Assembly: GCF_008014675.1 (NCBI RefSeq)
Contig: NZ_VOXD01000019.1
Span: 55,445 to 119,444 of the forward strand
DNA from: Neolewinella aurantiaca
GTDB lineage: Bacteria; Bacteroidota; Bacteroidia; Chitinophagales; Saprospiraceae
Length of the DNA: 64,000 nt
Reading direction: 5' to 3'
A model generated the notes under the pieces. It saw only the letters and a program-made list of their open reading frames with translations. It searched no databases and was not told the origin of the DNA. Position numbers and translations under genes: made by a program. Below, one piece after another: positions 1 to 7,860 of the stretch; the stretch's first letter is position 1; the number at the start of each line of letters is the position of its first letter.

Positions 1-1
1 C

Positions 2-214
2 AGCGCCCGTGCCCCCCACTACCGCCACCTGCTGAAAGTACGCCCCGGCATCACCAGTTGGGGCCAGGTGAAGTACGGTTACGCCAGCAACGTAGACGAA
101 ATGATCCAACGGCTGAAATTCGACATCCTGTACATCGAGAACCGTTCTTTGGGGCTGGATTTCAAAATCCTGTTCTACACGGTAGTGGTCCTGATACAGG
201 GAAAAGGGAAATAG
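2..214 (+). CDS. Sugar transferase C-terminal fragment (undecaprenyl-phosphate sugar phosphotransferase)
   Basis: This is the last 70 codons of a gene that begins before the window. The translation contains RPGITSWGQVKYGY, then NVDEMIQRLKFDILYIENRS and LDFKILFYT, ending in GKGK. This is the conserved C-terminal catalytic region of the bacterial sugar transferase family (WcaJ/EpsL type), which moves a hexose-1-phosphate from a nucleotide sugar to undecaprenyl phosphate at the inner membrane and starts exopolysaccharide synthesis. It fits the polysaccharide genes at 6.4-15 kb. The stop at 212-214 lies six bases before the tandem repeat array. The frame is supported by family similarity alone because the start is missing. 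Confidence 0.88.
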   Translation, partial: SARAPHYRHLLKVRPGITSWGQVKYGYASNVDEMIQRLKFDILYIENRSLGLDFKILFYTVVVLIQGKGK

Positions 215-219
215 CGGGA

Positions 220-666
220 CTCCCTCCCCAACTCGACAGGCGAACTTTTTTGCGCCCAACCAGACTCAAGGGTTTTGAGCTCGTCCTGCTCCCTCCCCAA
301 CTCGACAGGCGAACTTTTTGCATCCAACCAACCTCAGGGGGGTGAGCGCGTCCTGCTATCTCCCCAACTCGACAGGCGAACTTTTTGCGCCCAACCAGAC
401 TTAGGGGTTTGAGCTCGTCCTGCTCCCTCCCCAACTCGACAGGCGAACTTTTTTGCGCCCAACCAGACTCAGGGGGTTGAGCGCGTCCTGCTCCCTCCTC
501 AACTCGACAGGCGAACTTTTTTGCGCCCAACCAGACTCAGGGGGTTTGAGCTCGTCCTGCTCCCTCCTCAACTCGACAGGCCAACTTTTTTGCGCCCAAC
601 CAGACTAAGGGGGTTTGAGCTCGTCCTGCTCCCTCCCCAACTCGACAGGCGAACTTTTTTGCGCCC
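220..666. repeat. Tandem array, about 6.5 copies of a 67-69 bp unit
   Basis: Unit starts are at 220, 289, 356, 423, 491, 560 and 629 (last one partial). Each unit begins with a CTCCCTCCCCAACTCGACAG-like sequence, continues with GCGAACTTTTTTGCGCCCAA, and ends in a GAGCTCGTCCTG or GAGCGCGTCCTG-like sequence. Unit lengths of 67, 68 and 69 bp are not multiples of three, so reading frames through it are not conserved and it is not coding. There are no unique spacers, so it is not a CRISPR. The last half-unit forms the left arm of the inverted-arm element at 629-770. Confidence 0.95.
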
Positions 667-770
667 GATTTGGAGGCTTTGATCCAGAGGTTTGAAGTTC
701 CCATAAAAGATGATGATTCTCATAAGACTTTGAGGCAAAAAAGAATTCGACTGGCGAGTTGGGAGGGGAC
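629..770. repeat. Inverted-arm repeat element, copy 1
   Basis: The left arm at 629-666 is the last partial unit of the tandem array. At 735-770 there is a diverged inverted copy of the same arm, whose reverse complement reads CTCGCCAGTCGAATTC followed by TTTTTTGC. The 68 bp between them carries AAAAGATGATGATTCTCA. A second copy with the same layout and a similar inner segment lies at 36533-36650, so this is a dispersed element rather than a local duplication. Confidence 0.7.
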
Positions 771-838
771 TGGCAGATTTGGGGTTAATGGGGTTAGAGC
801 TGGCTTGTCGGTACGTCAGGCGACTGACAACCTTACTT

Positions 839-857
839 TGCACCTGCGGCCGCGCCC
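839..857 (+). repeat. 19-mer dispersed repeat, copy 1
   Basis: An exact match to the consensus TGCACCTGCGNCCGCGCCC with variable base G, 43 bases before the ROK kinase start. It is preceded by TACTTT, which gives a weak promoter-like TACTTTG. See the finding on the 17-copy family. Confidence 0.9.
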
Positions 858-899
858 GAAAAAACCTCCTTACCTTGCCACAAGTAATTAAAGCAAAAC

Positions 900-1793
900 A
901 TGATGAACTGGGGAATAGACCTGGGCGGAACAAAGATAGAAGGCGTAATTCTCGACCCTTCCGGCAACGTGATTGATCGCCGCCGCATTGCCACTGAACG
1001 AGAGCACGGTTACGAGCACATAGTTAGCCGCATTGCTTTGCTGGTAGAGCAGATGAAAGAAGCCACCGGTCTTGAGCCGGAAAAAATCGGCATCGGCACC
1101 CCCGGAACCATTGACCCGCCCACGGGGCTGATGAAAAACTCTAACACAACGGTGCTCAATGGCCAGCCGTTGGGCAAAGACCTCGAGGCAGCCATTGGGG
1201 TTCCCCTTACACTTGCCAACGACGCCAACTGCTTCGCTGTTGCGGAAACGCTCATGGGGTGCGTACCAAAAGAGATGCCTGACGCAAAGGTCGTCTTCGG
1301 CGTCATTCTTGGCACAGGAACCGGAGGAGGCCTGGTTATCAACGGAGAAATAATCGGCGGTGCTCAAGGCATCGGCGGAGAATGGGGGCATATGTTTCTC
1401 GACAATTCGGGGGGCTACTGCTACTGCGGACGTGTGGGTTGCGCTGAGCGCATCCTCTCCGGACCGTCGGTCGAGAAGTACTACGCCGCTATGTCTGGCC
1501 GTAGCCTGACCATGAAGGAGATCGTGCCGCGATACCGTGCCGGCGGCAACCCCGCGGCAACCGCGGCAATGGAGCGCTGGTTTCATTACTTCGCTAAGGG
1601 GATAAGCACCATCATCAATGTGATCGATCCGGACGTAGTCGTGCTCGGAGGAGGACTCAGCAACATCGAAGAGTTGTACACCAAAGCTGTCCCGCAGGTG
1701 GTAAACCATCTGTTCAACCCAAGGATGGATACGGTCTTCCTGAAGCCTGAACTGGGGGATTCAGCAGGAGTATTCGGAGCGGCACTGCTTTAA
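900..1793 (+). CDS. ROK family sugar kinase
   Basis: This protein of 297 residues phosphorylates a hexose or amino sugar with ATP in the cytoplasm. The phosphate-binding motif GIDLGGTK is at residues 5-12 and the catalytic Asp is Asp108 in LANDAN. The second glycine-rich motif, GTGTGGG, starts near 138. The ROK zinc site is complete: His164 in GEWGHM, and Cys174, Cys176 and Cys181 in YCYCGRVGC. Length is normal for the family. Fructokinase, glucokinase or N-acetylglucosamine kinase cannot be told apart by reading alone. The start could be either of two consecutive ATG codons (900 or 903). It stands alone, without an operon partner. Confidence 0.93.
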   Translation: MMNWGIDLGGTKIEGVILDPSGNVIDRRRIATEREHGYEHIVSRIALLVEQMKEATGLEPEKIGIGTPGTIDPPTGLMKNSNTTVLNGQPLGKDLEAAIGVPLTLANDANCFAVAETLMGCVPKEMPDAKVVFGVILGTGTGGGLVINGEIIGGAQGIGGEWGHMFLDNSGGYCYCGRVGCAERILSGPSVEKYYAAMSGRSLTMKEIVPRYRAGGNPAATAAMERWFHYFAKGISTIINVIDPDVVVLGGGLSNIEELYTKAVPQVVNHLFNPRMDTVFLKPELGDSAGVFGAALL

Positions 1794-1844
1794 GGCAGAA
1801 AGCAGAAAAATGGTGAGGTCCGGAATTCCAAACGGAAACCAATT

Positions 1845-1932
1845 AGAGCTTGTTCGGGTTTTGCCTTCTGGCTCATCGTTCAGCATTGAATTTGGCGCAA
1901 GCAAGCCGAAGTGTCAAACCCGAACAAGCTCT
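1845..1932. repeat. 17 bp inverted repeat with 54 bp loop
   Basis: The arms AGAGCTTGTTCGGGTTT (1845-1861) and AAACCCGAACAAGCTCT (1916-1932) are perfect reverse complements. They lie between the convergent ROK kinase and Nudix genes. The loop is long for a terminator and there is no T-run, so a small mobile or REP-like element is as likely as a transcription end. Confidence 0.85.
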
Positions 1933-1956
1933 TAGTTTTCTGTACGCTGGTACTTC

Positions 1957-2382
1957 CTACTTCTCCATGTCAGAGTAAAGCTGCCCGGCGTTGTATGCTT
2001 TCAGGACATGCCGTACCGTACCGGTAAGATTTTTGGGCAACTCTTTGAGCGGCCACCATTCTACGTTTTCGAACTTCTCCAGTTCCTTGCTCTCGGGAGA
2101 GCCCTTATAATGATAAGCACGGAAGTAGAGTACGATCCGGTGTTCTTTGCTGGAGCGCTTGTGCAGAACGTGCACCAGTTCGAGATCATTCTTTTCAAGT
2201 CGGATTCCGGCCTCTTCCCAGCTTTCCCTGATCAGGGTGCGGGCGGCATACTCTTTGCGTTCGATGGTGCCTCCTACCAACGTGTAGTTGCCACCATTGG
2301 GCTTGGTTTGCTTGAGAAGAAGTAACCGGCCGTGATTCTGCAGAATGAGGCGGGCTTTGAGAGAGACGGCGAATTTGGCCAT
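1957..2382 (-). CDS. Nudix hydrolase
   Basis: A protein of 141 residues. The Nudix box GX5EX7REUXEEXGU is seen at residues 38-60: Gly38, Glu44, then RESWEEAGI with Glu53, Glu56 and Glu57 as metal ligands. Members cleave nucleoside diphosphates linked to another group X; the substrate cannot be read from the sequence. Length is that of a single-domain enzyme. The sequence upstream of the ATG on the minus strand reads TATCCTTAG five bases before the start. This resembles a degenerate TAnnTTTG box, so the mRNA may be nearly leaderless. It is divergent from the PLP synthase gene. Confidence 0.92.
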   Translation of the reverse strand: MAKFAVSLKARLILQNHGRLLLLKQTKPNGGNYTLVGGTIERKEYAARTLIRESWEEAGIRLEKNDLELVHVLHKRSSKEHRIVLYFRAYHYKGSPESKELEKFENVEWWPLKELPKNLTGTVRHVLKAYNAGQLYSDMEK

Positions 2383-2434
2383 TTATACTAAGGATAGTTC
2401 TGTAAGGAAAAAATGGAAGCCGGTTGAAAATGGT

Positions 2435-2442
2435 TACTTTTG
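2435..2442 (+). promoter_or_regulatory. TAnnTTTG promoter box upstream of the PLP synthase gene
   Basis: TACTTTTG matches the Bacteroidota -7 consensus. If used, the leader of the gene at 2649 would be about 200 nt. A second, weaker box (TACTTTGG) lies near 2575, so the true start of transcription is open. Confidence 0.45.
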
Positions 2443-2648
2443 CGGCACCAAACGTACTCAATGTATGTTCGAATGTTCATAACACTGAAGTCCCGATAAG
2501 CTCTAAACCCTTGATTAAGGCTGCTTGTTTGGATTTGTAAATTTACACGAACCAACATTATTTCAGCGACGTTCGTACTTTGGGTCACGATTAATATTCG
2601 TTTAGTACTGATTTTAACAGTGATAACTCGAACCACTAAAGATTTTCT

Positions 2649-3740
2649 ATGCGGCACGACAGCATTCTATCCACCATCGGTCATACTCCACTGATCAGCC
2701 TTGATCGTATCTGCGGAGACCGGATACCGGCAAAAGTTTACGGAAAAGTAGAGTCTTTCAACCCAGGACAGTCCGCCAAAGACCGTGCCGCTCTGTACAT
2801 GATCGAACAGGCCGAAAAGAAAGGGCTCATCAAACCGGGCGCAACCCTCATTGAAGCAACCAGTGGAAATACCGGTTTCAGTATTGCCATGATTGCAGCG
2901 GTAAAGGGCTACAAATGTATCCTTACTCTATCGGACAAGGCCGGGCCGGAAAAACGCGCCCTGATGACCGCACTAGGTGCAAAAATTGTACTGTGCCCCA
3001 AAGACGCAGCCCCTGAGCACCCCGACTCCTACTACTCCCGTGCAGAAGAGCTCGCCGCTACCATCCCCAATAGTTTCTACCTCCGGCAGAACTGGAACCT
3101 GGACAATAGTGGCGCCCACTACGCCAGTACTGGCCCGGAAATTCTGGAAGACACCGATGGCAAAGTGACGCACTACGTTTGCTGTGCAGGAACAGGCGGA
3201 ACGCTTTCCGGCACCGCCCGCTACCTGAAAGAAAAGAAGCCCGACGTGACCATCGTAGGCGTAGACGCCTACGGCTCCGTCCTCAAAAAGTACTGGCAAA
3301 CCGGAATCTTCGATACCAACGAAATTTTCAGCTGGAAAGTAGAAGGCCTCGGAAAAACAATCATTCCCGACAATGTTGCCTTCGATCTTATCGATGAATT
3401 CATCAAGGTGGGCGACCGCGCCGCAGCCCTGAGGGTGCGTGAACTCGCTACCCGCGAAGGGATGCTGCTTGGCTACAGCAGCGGAGCAGCTCTGGAGGCA
3501 GTCTTTGCCATCAGAAAGCAACTAACCAAAGACGATGTCGTCGTTGTATTGTTCCCTGATCACGGAAGCCGCTACCTTGGTAAGGTCTTCAACGACGACT
3601 GGATGAAAGAGCAGGGTTACCTGACCCCTACCGGCGAGCCGGCAACCTACAGCGTAAAACACCTGCAGCGTATGTACCGGGTGTATAAACGCATGTATGG
3701 GAGAAAAATCAAGCAGCGTCTCAAACTGACCTCAGAGTAA
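2649..3740 (+). CDS. Cysteine synthase / cystathionine beta-synthase family PLP enzyme
   Basis: This 363-residue fold-type II PLP enzyme replaces an activated serine hydroxyl to make cysteine or cystathionine. The Schiff-base lysine is Lys44 in GQSAKDRA, the substrate loop TSGNTG is at 71-76, and the phosphate cup GTGGT is at 181-185. The stretch KRALMTALGAKIVLCP is typical of the CBS-like subgroup. The C-terminal CBS regulatory domains found in animal enzymes are absent; a basic tail of about 40 residues follows the catalytic domain. The window also encodes MetX and MetY, so sulfur amino acid synthesis is well represented. The choice between the two activities is not settled. Confidence 0.9.
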   Translation: MRHDSILSTIGHTPLISLDRICGDRIPAKVYGKVESFNPGQSAKDRAALYMIEQAEKKGLIKPGATLIEATSGNTGFSIAMIAAVKGYKCILTLSDKAGPEKRALMTALGAKIVLCPKDAAPEHPDSYYSRAEELAATIPNSFYLRQNWNLDNSGAHYASTGPEILEDTDGKVTHYVCCAGTGGTLSGTARYLKEKKPDVTIVGVDAYGSVLKKYWQTGIFDTNEIFSWKVEGLGKTIIPDNVAFDLIDEFIKVGDRAAALRVRELATREGMLLGYSSGAALEAVFAIRKQLTKDDVVVVLFPDHGSRYLGKVFNDDWMKEQGYLTPTGEPATYSVKHLQRMYRVYKRMYGRKIKQRLKLTSE

Positions 3741-3800
3741 GAGCGTTTCTAACGCGAAGACGAAACAATTGCGCCCACTGAGCCGGCAAAACCGAGCCTT

Positions 3801-4460
3801 ATGAAGACGAGTACCGAAAAGTTTAAATCCAATGGGGAGGCCCCACCGATGTTTGAGAACAAGTTTCTCAACCGTCTCACCCAAACCCATATTGCTACAC
3901 CCATCATCATCTTTCTGGTCTATGCCGCAGGATTGTTATGGTACACCGTAGCTAAAACCGACGTCCCGCCCTCAGCTGTCGTTGGGTTATTCTTCCTGGG
4001 TACGCTCGGCTTTACTTTTGCCGAGTACGTAGTACACCGCTGGGTTTACCATCCTCCTCATGGCGCATCCGACAGCTATAAGGAGATGACCTACAATATG
4101 CACGGATTTCACCATGATTACCCCAAAGACAAGAAGCGGTTGGCTATGCCCCCCATTCTTGCGGTGATTATTTCCACTTTGCTCCTTTTCCTCTTCGAGC
4201 TCGTGCTGCAACAATACGCTTTTGCCTACCTCGCTGGTTTCGTGGTTGGCTACGCCATGTACCTGGTTGTTCACTATACTGTGCACATGTACCCTCCACC
4301 CAAAAACTTCCTCAAAGCTCTTTGGGTAAACCACGCCTTGCACCACTACAGTGAGGACGACATCCTCTTCGGTGTTTCCCAGCCTTTGTGGGACTATGTT
4401 TTCCGGACCATGCCCAAAAGTGACAAAGACAAAAAACGGGGAGTGGAGATCGTCCGGTAA
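3801..4460 (+). CDS. Fatty acid hydroxylase / sterol desaturase family membrane protein
   Basis: A di-iron membrane hydroxylase of 219 residues. The histidine clusters are HRWVYH at 79-84, HGFHH at 101-105, HYTVH at 158-162 and HALHH at 178-182. Hydrophobic segments lie near 33-50, 58-75, 120-135 and 143-160. The layout matches FA2H-type fatty acid 2-hydroxylases, which hydroxylate the acyl chain of membrane lipids such as sphingolipids. Sphingolipid hydroxylation is an inference from the family. The ATG at 3849 (Met17) is preceded by GGGAGG and would also keep all motifs, so the first 16 residues are uncertain. Confidence 0.88.
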   Translation: MKTSTEKFKSNGEAPPMFENKFLNRLTQTHIATPIIIFLVYAAGLLWYTVAKTDVPPSAVVGLFFLGTLGFTFAEYVVHRWVYHPPHGASDSYKEMTYNMHGFHHDYPKDKKRLAMPPILAVIISTLLLFLFELVLQQYAFAYLAGFVVGYAMYLVVHYTVHMYPPPKNFLKALWVNHALHHYSEDDILFGVSQPLWDYVFRTMPKSDKDKKRGVEIVR

Positions 4461-4474
4461 CCCCAAAACCAACA

Positions 4475-4795
4475 ATGGCTCAATACATAGAAGACGTACA
4501 CGACGTGGCGAGGCTCATTCCGCCCGGGCGGGTCACTAATTACGGAGCCATCGCCGATTTCCTTACCCTTGGTAGTGCTCGCATGGCTGGCTGGGCGATG
4601 AATAAAGCCCACGGAGATGAAACCATCCCTGCCCACCGGGTAGTAAACCGGAAAGGAGAACTGAGTGGCCGCAACCACTTTGCCACACCAACGTTGATGC
4701 AGGAGCGGCTGGAAGCCGAAGGCGTTGAAGTTGTAGACAACAAAATTGTAAACTTTGACGAACTATTCTGGTCACCCACTGAACTCCTGAAATGA
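4475..4795 (+). CDS. Alkyltransferase-like (ATL) DNA-binding protein, MGMT family without the acceptor Cys
   Basis: This 106-residue protein has the MGMT DNA-binding fold: IPPGRVTNYGAIA at 15-27, then GWAMNKAH and SGRNHF. The methyl acceptor motif PCHR is replaced by PAHRV at 52-56, so residue 53 is Ala and the protein cannot take up an alkyl group. Known ATL proteins bind O6-alkylguanine and hand the lesion to nucleotide excision repair. A true MGMT with an intact Cys is encoded at 38088. The stop overlaps the tsaB start by four bases (ATGA), so the two genes are translationally linked. Confidence 0.9.
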   Translation: MAQYIEDVHDVARLIPPGRVTNYGAIADFLTLGSARMAGWAMNKAHGDETIPAHRVVNRKGELSGRNHFATPTLMQERLEAEGVEVVDNKIVNFDELFWSPTELLK

Positions 4796-5529
4796 TTCGA
4801 TTACTACTGGAAACCGCTACCGACGTTTGCTCGGTTGCGGTGGCTAAAGATGACCTGATCCTTGCGGAGTATACTGCAGCAGAGGTTCACCAGCACTCCA
4901 GCCACCTCACTCTTTTCATCCAGCAAGTGATGGAAGAAGCCCAACTCAGCATGGCGGACCTCGACGAGGTGGTACTGTCTGACGGGCCAGGAAGCTACAC
5001 CAGCCTAAGGGTCGGAGCCGCTACGGCAAAGGGACTTTGCGTGGCTTTACCGGAGTTGAAATTACGGGTAGTTCCCACCCTGCAGGCGCTGGCTTTTGCC
5101 TGCGCTCATAACGGGCCGGTTCTGGCCACGATCAAGTCCCGGAAAGGGGAAGTATTTGGTCAGCTTTTCGGGGCTCGGCAGCAGGTGCAGGGCTCGGTAA
5201 ATGGCACAGCCTCTGACGCTACAAACCAGTCTCACCTGCTTCTGGAACCACAAAATATCCGCATGACGGAGGACGGCTGGCTGGAGGCCATCACCGCCGC
5301 CGGCGACGCCCGCGTTACCGTGGTCGGCTCCGGAGCGGAACGGCTCCGGGATGCTACCGAAGGTAGCAATGTGTTCAACTTTGCTTCGCCCAGTCAGTGT
5401 GCCGCCCAACTTTTGCTTGCACCTGCGTTATCGCCCGATACCTCCCGGCTCGAAGACATGGCCTCTTACGAACCTTTCTACCTCAATCCTCCCTTCGTAA
5501 CCAAGTCGAAGAAAAAATTACTGGGCTGA
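4792..5529 (+). CDS. tsaB: tRNA threonylcarbamoyladenosine synthesis protein TsaB
   Basis: A protein of 245 residues with an ASKHA fold. It begins LLLETATDVCSVAV, followed by HSSHLTLFI and the signature SDGPGSYTSLRVGAATAKGL near 64-83. TsaB is the non-catalytic partner of TsaD in making t6A37 on tRNAs that read ANN codons. The start overlaps the ATL gene by four bases, and the stop TGA shares one base with the truA start ATG. Residues near 210 (LAPALSP) are encoded by a degenerate copy of the dispersed 19-mer at 5418-5436. Confidence 0.92.
   Translation: MIRLLLETATDVCSVAVAKDDLILAEYTAAEVHQHSSHLTLFIQQVMEEAQLSMADLDEVVLSDGPGSYTSLRVGAATAKGLCVALPELKLRVVPTLQALAFACAHNGPVLATIKSRKGEVFGQLFGARQQVQGSVNGTASDATNQSHLLLEPQNIRMTEDGWLEAITAAGDARVTVVGSGAERLRDATEGSNVFNFASPSQCAAQLLLAPALSPDTSRLEDMASYEPFYLNPPFVTKSKKKLLG
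5418..5436 (+). repeat. 19-mer dispersed repeat, copy 2 (inside tsaB)
   Basis: TGCACCTGCGTTATCGCCC differs from the consensus at a few positions in its right half. It is in frame with tsaB and encodes Ala-Pro-Ala near the C-terminus. Confidence 0.6.
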
Positions 5530-6299
5530 TGGAAGGCAACCGCTACGCCCTGGAACTGGCATACAACGGTACGAATTACGCTGGCTGGCAACGCCAGCCC
5601 AACGCCATGAGCGTGGAGCAAACCGTAGACTCGGCACTGAGCCTGATCCTCAACGAAAAAATAAAAATCGTAGGCTGTGGCCGTACCGATGCTGGTGTAC
5701 ATGCATCTCATTACGTTGCTCATTTTGATTTCACCGGTGAATTCCCGCCTTTTTTCCTGCGCCGCCTGAACCGCTTTCTGGCCGAAGATGTATCGGTTCA
5801 AGCCCTGTGGCGCGTGCAGCCACACTTTCACGCCCGGTTTCACGCTACCGGCCGCAGCTACATCTATAAAATCGCCCTGAAGAAAGACGTATTCCGAAGA
5901 GATACCGTAGCAAGTCTGCCTCAGCTCCGCGATCGGGTCGATCTGAAAGCGATGCAGGCTGCAGCAGACATGCTTCTTGAATTTGAAGCTTTTGCTCCTT
6001 TTTGTAAAACCAACTCCGACGCCTTCACTATGAACTGCGATCTTACCGAGGCAAAGTGGGAATTTGCAGAAGACACCTGGACTTTCCACATTTCGGCCAA
6101 TCGTTTTCTCCGCGGCATGGTACGGCTGATCGTCGGGATGTGCATCAGAGTAGGCCAGGGTAAACTATCCCTGGACGATTTACGCACTGCGTTGGAGCAA
6201 CAAACCCGCCTGCCGAAGCCCTGGAGCGCCCCTGCCGAAGGGCTCTTCCTGAACGATATCCGCTACCCAGAACGGGATAGATGGGAGGAGGTGAAATAA
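5529..6299 (+). CDS. truA: tRNA pseudouridine(38-40) synthase TruA
   Basis: A protein of 256 residues starting MEGNRYALELAYNGTNYAGW. The catalytic Asp54 lies in GCGRTDAGVHA. Later conserved segments are FHARFHATGRSYIYKI and NRFLRGMVRLIVG. It makes pseudouridine at positions 38-40 of the tRNA anticodon arm. The ATG at 5529 was chosen because it begins the conserved domain and is coupled to the tsaB stop (TGATG). An in-frame upstream extension to 5397 would lie wholly inside tsaB. Together with tsaB this forms a small tRNA-modification operon. Confidence 0.95.
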   Translation: MEGNRYALELAYNGTNYAGWQRQPNAMSVEQTVDSALSLILNEKIKIVGCGRTDAGVHASHYVAHFDFTGEFPPFFLRRLNRFLAEDVSVQALWRVQPHFHARFHATGRSYIYKIALKKDVFRRDTVASLPQLRDRVDLKAMQAAADMLLEFEAFAPFCKTNSDAFTMNCDLTEAKWEFAEDTWTFHISANRFLRGMVRLIVGMCIRVGQGKLSLDDLRTALEQQTRLPKPWSAPAEGLFLNDIRYPERDRWEEVK

Positions 6300-6329
6300 T
6301 AAAGCCGCTATTTTCCGGCACATTAAGTT

Positions 6330-6337
6330 TACCTTTG
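6330..6337 (+). promoter_or_regulatory. TAnnTTTG promoter box before the WecA/TagO-like gene
   Basis: TACCTTTG lies 31 bases after the truA stop and about 48 bases before the preferred ATG at 6386. It supports that later start over the in-frame ATG at 6281, which would lie inside truA and upstream of this promoter. Confidence 0.55.
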
Positions 6338-6385
6338 TGTGACCTAAAAACTGAAATAGTGCTTCCATTTGACATCCCGAGAGAC

Positions 6386-7492
6386 ATGTTGATTCTCGTT
6401 CTGAGCTTCCTCATGTCGTTTGCCTTAGTGTTTTCCATCTCTCCATCCGTTATCAGAATAGCCAACGAAAAAGGGCTAGTCGCTAAAGCTGTTAACCGCA
6501 GTAGCCACAAAATCCCTACTCCCTGCATAGGGGGTATCCCCATCTTCATGGGTATCATGTTCACGACGCTTTTGCTTACTCCTCATCATCAGTGGGATAC
6601 GCTGCAGTACATTCTGGGAGCAACCGTCATTGTATTCATGGTGGGATTCAAAGATGACATCGAGGGGCTTTCGGCCTGGAAAAAGATGGTTGGCCTCATC
6701 GTTGCTATTTCTATTCTGGTTTTAAAGGGCGGCGTCCAGCTGAAAGGCATGTACGGTCTGTTCGGTATCGAAGCCGAATTCCCGGGCTGGTTATCTATGA
6801 TCATCACCGGCTTCACCCTTCTCGTTATCTCAAATGCTTTCAACCTTATTGACGGCATCAATGGTTTATCCGGAGTTGTCGGGACAATCGCATCGGTAAC
6901 TTTTGGTATTTATTTCTTCATGGTGGACCAGTTCTACCTCGGTGTGCTTTCGATGACGACTGCCGGCAGCCTCCTTGCTTTCCTACACTTCAACATCAGC
7001 CCTGCACGCACTTTTATGGGAGATACCGGAGCACTGGTCATCGGGCTTCTGCTGGGGATTTTCACCATCAAATTCATTGAGGTTGGTTCGGGTGCCGACA
7101 TCTTACCACAGTACCGTTTCGTCAACCCTGTTGCCGTTGCGGTCAGCATAATGATTATTCCTCTGTTCGACACCATCCGTGTATTCACGACACGGGCGCT
7201 ACGGGGGGTGAGTCCATTCACTCCTGACCGCCGCCACATCCATCACCTTCTGATCGACTCCGGCCTGGACCACATGCAAGCCACCGCCGTTCTGGGGCTT
7301 ACCAACCTGTCGTTCATCAGCACCATTTTTTACCTCGACTCTTTCGTGGAGCTGCACACTTTGATCGGGTTGCAACTCGTCGTGGCCCTGGCCATAACTT
7401 ATTTCCTGCACCGCAATGTTGTCCGGATCAACGCCGAAAAGCAGGCTTTGGCCGACAATCGTGCAATCGAGATCAACCCTAAAGTGGTCTGA
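6386..7492 (+). CDS. Undecaprenyl-phosphate N-acetylglucosamine 1-phosphate transferase-like (WecA/TagO/MraY family)
   Basis: A polytopic membrane enzyme of 368 residues from the preferred start, with about ten hydrophobic segments. Family motifs are present in order: GFKDDIEGL (Mg-binding Asp pair), NAFNLIDGINGLSG, FMGDTGAL, and the cytoplasmic loop TPDRRHIHHLL with the HIHH histidines that recognise the UDP-sugar in WecA-type enzymes. It transfers a HexNAc-1-phosphate to undecaprenyl phosphate to start a surface glycan. MraY itself is less likely because of the HIHH loop and the absence of a mur cluster. The stop overlaps the crcB start by one base. An upstream ATG at 6281 gives a 35-residue extension that looks spurious. 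Confidence 0.88.
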   Translation: MLILVLSFLMSFALVFSISPSVIRIANEKGLVAKAVNRSSHKIPTPCIGGIPIFMGIMFTTLLLTPHHQWDTLQYILGATVIVFMVGFKDDIEGLSAWKKMVGLIVAISILVLKGGVQLKGMYGLFGIEAEFPGWLSMIITGFTLLVISNAFNLIDGINGLSGVVGTIASVTFGIYFFMVDQFYLGVLSMTTAGSLLAFLHFNISPARTFMGDTGALVIGLLLGIFTIKFIEVGSGADILPQYRFVNPVAVAVSIMIIPLFDTIRVFTTRALRGVSPFTPDRRHIHHLLIDSGLDHMQATAVLGLTNLSFISTIFYLDSFVELHTLIGLQLVVALAITYFLHRNVVRINAEKQALADNRAIEINPKVV

Positions 7493-7860
7493 TGCCGTGG
7501 CTCTTCGTCTTTATTGGAGGAGGGTTAGGTAGTCTTGCCCGTTACGGTGTGGGGCAACTCCTGCCGTCGGCGACACTGGAAGATGGTCAGATTCCCTGGT
7601 TTACGCTGGTGGCCAACCTGCTGGCCTGTGTCGTTCTTGGGTTAGGCGTCGGCTGGGTGAGTAAGGACCTCCTTTCTAAAGAACTACAACTTCTGTTACT
7701 CACCGGTTTTTGCGGTGGGTTCTCTACGTTTTCCACCTTTGCGCTGGAGTTAGTACTGATGGGCGAGGAAGGGCACTGGGGCAGCGCTGCTGTGTACCTA
7801 GGCATCAGTTTAGCCGGTGGCGTTCTCGCCATCGTGGCCACTTACTGGTTGGTACGGTAA
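7492..7860 (+). CDS. crcB: Fluoride ion channel CrcB/FluC
   Basis: A small membrane protein of 122 residues with four hydrophobic segments. It has GGGLGSLARYGVGQ near the N-terminus, TLVANLLACVVLG in the second helix, and the signature TGFCGGFSTFSTFALE whose phenylalanines line the pore. CrcB dimers export fluoride. ATG overlaps the previous stop (TGATG). No fluoride riboswitch was recognised and the gene is co-transcribed with the glycan gene. The 3-prime end overlaps the convergent O-antigen ligase gene by 51 bases. Confidence 0.93.
   Translation: MPWLFVFIGGGLGSLARYGVGQLLPSATLEDGQIPWFTLVANLLACVVLGLGVGWVSKDLLSKELQLLLLTGFCGGFSTFSTFALELVLMGEEGHWGSAAVYLGISLAGGVLAIVATYWLVR

Noticed and set aside
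220..666. CRISPR array
   Set aside because: The repeat is continuous with 67-69 bp units and no unique spacers, and no cas genes are present.
162..933. Open minus-strand frames of about 120 codons through the tandem array
   Set aside because: Unit lengths are not multiples of three, so the frame shifts from unit to unit; no start signal or family is recognised.
888..1709. 273-codon minus-strand frame opposite the ROK kinase
   Set aside because: The plus frame carries all ROK motifs; this one is its shadow without recognisable content.
7300..7492. Fluoride riboswitch before crcB
   Set aside because: crcB starts inside the stop codon of the previous gene, with no untranslated leader.
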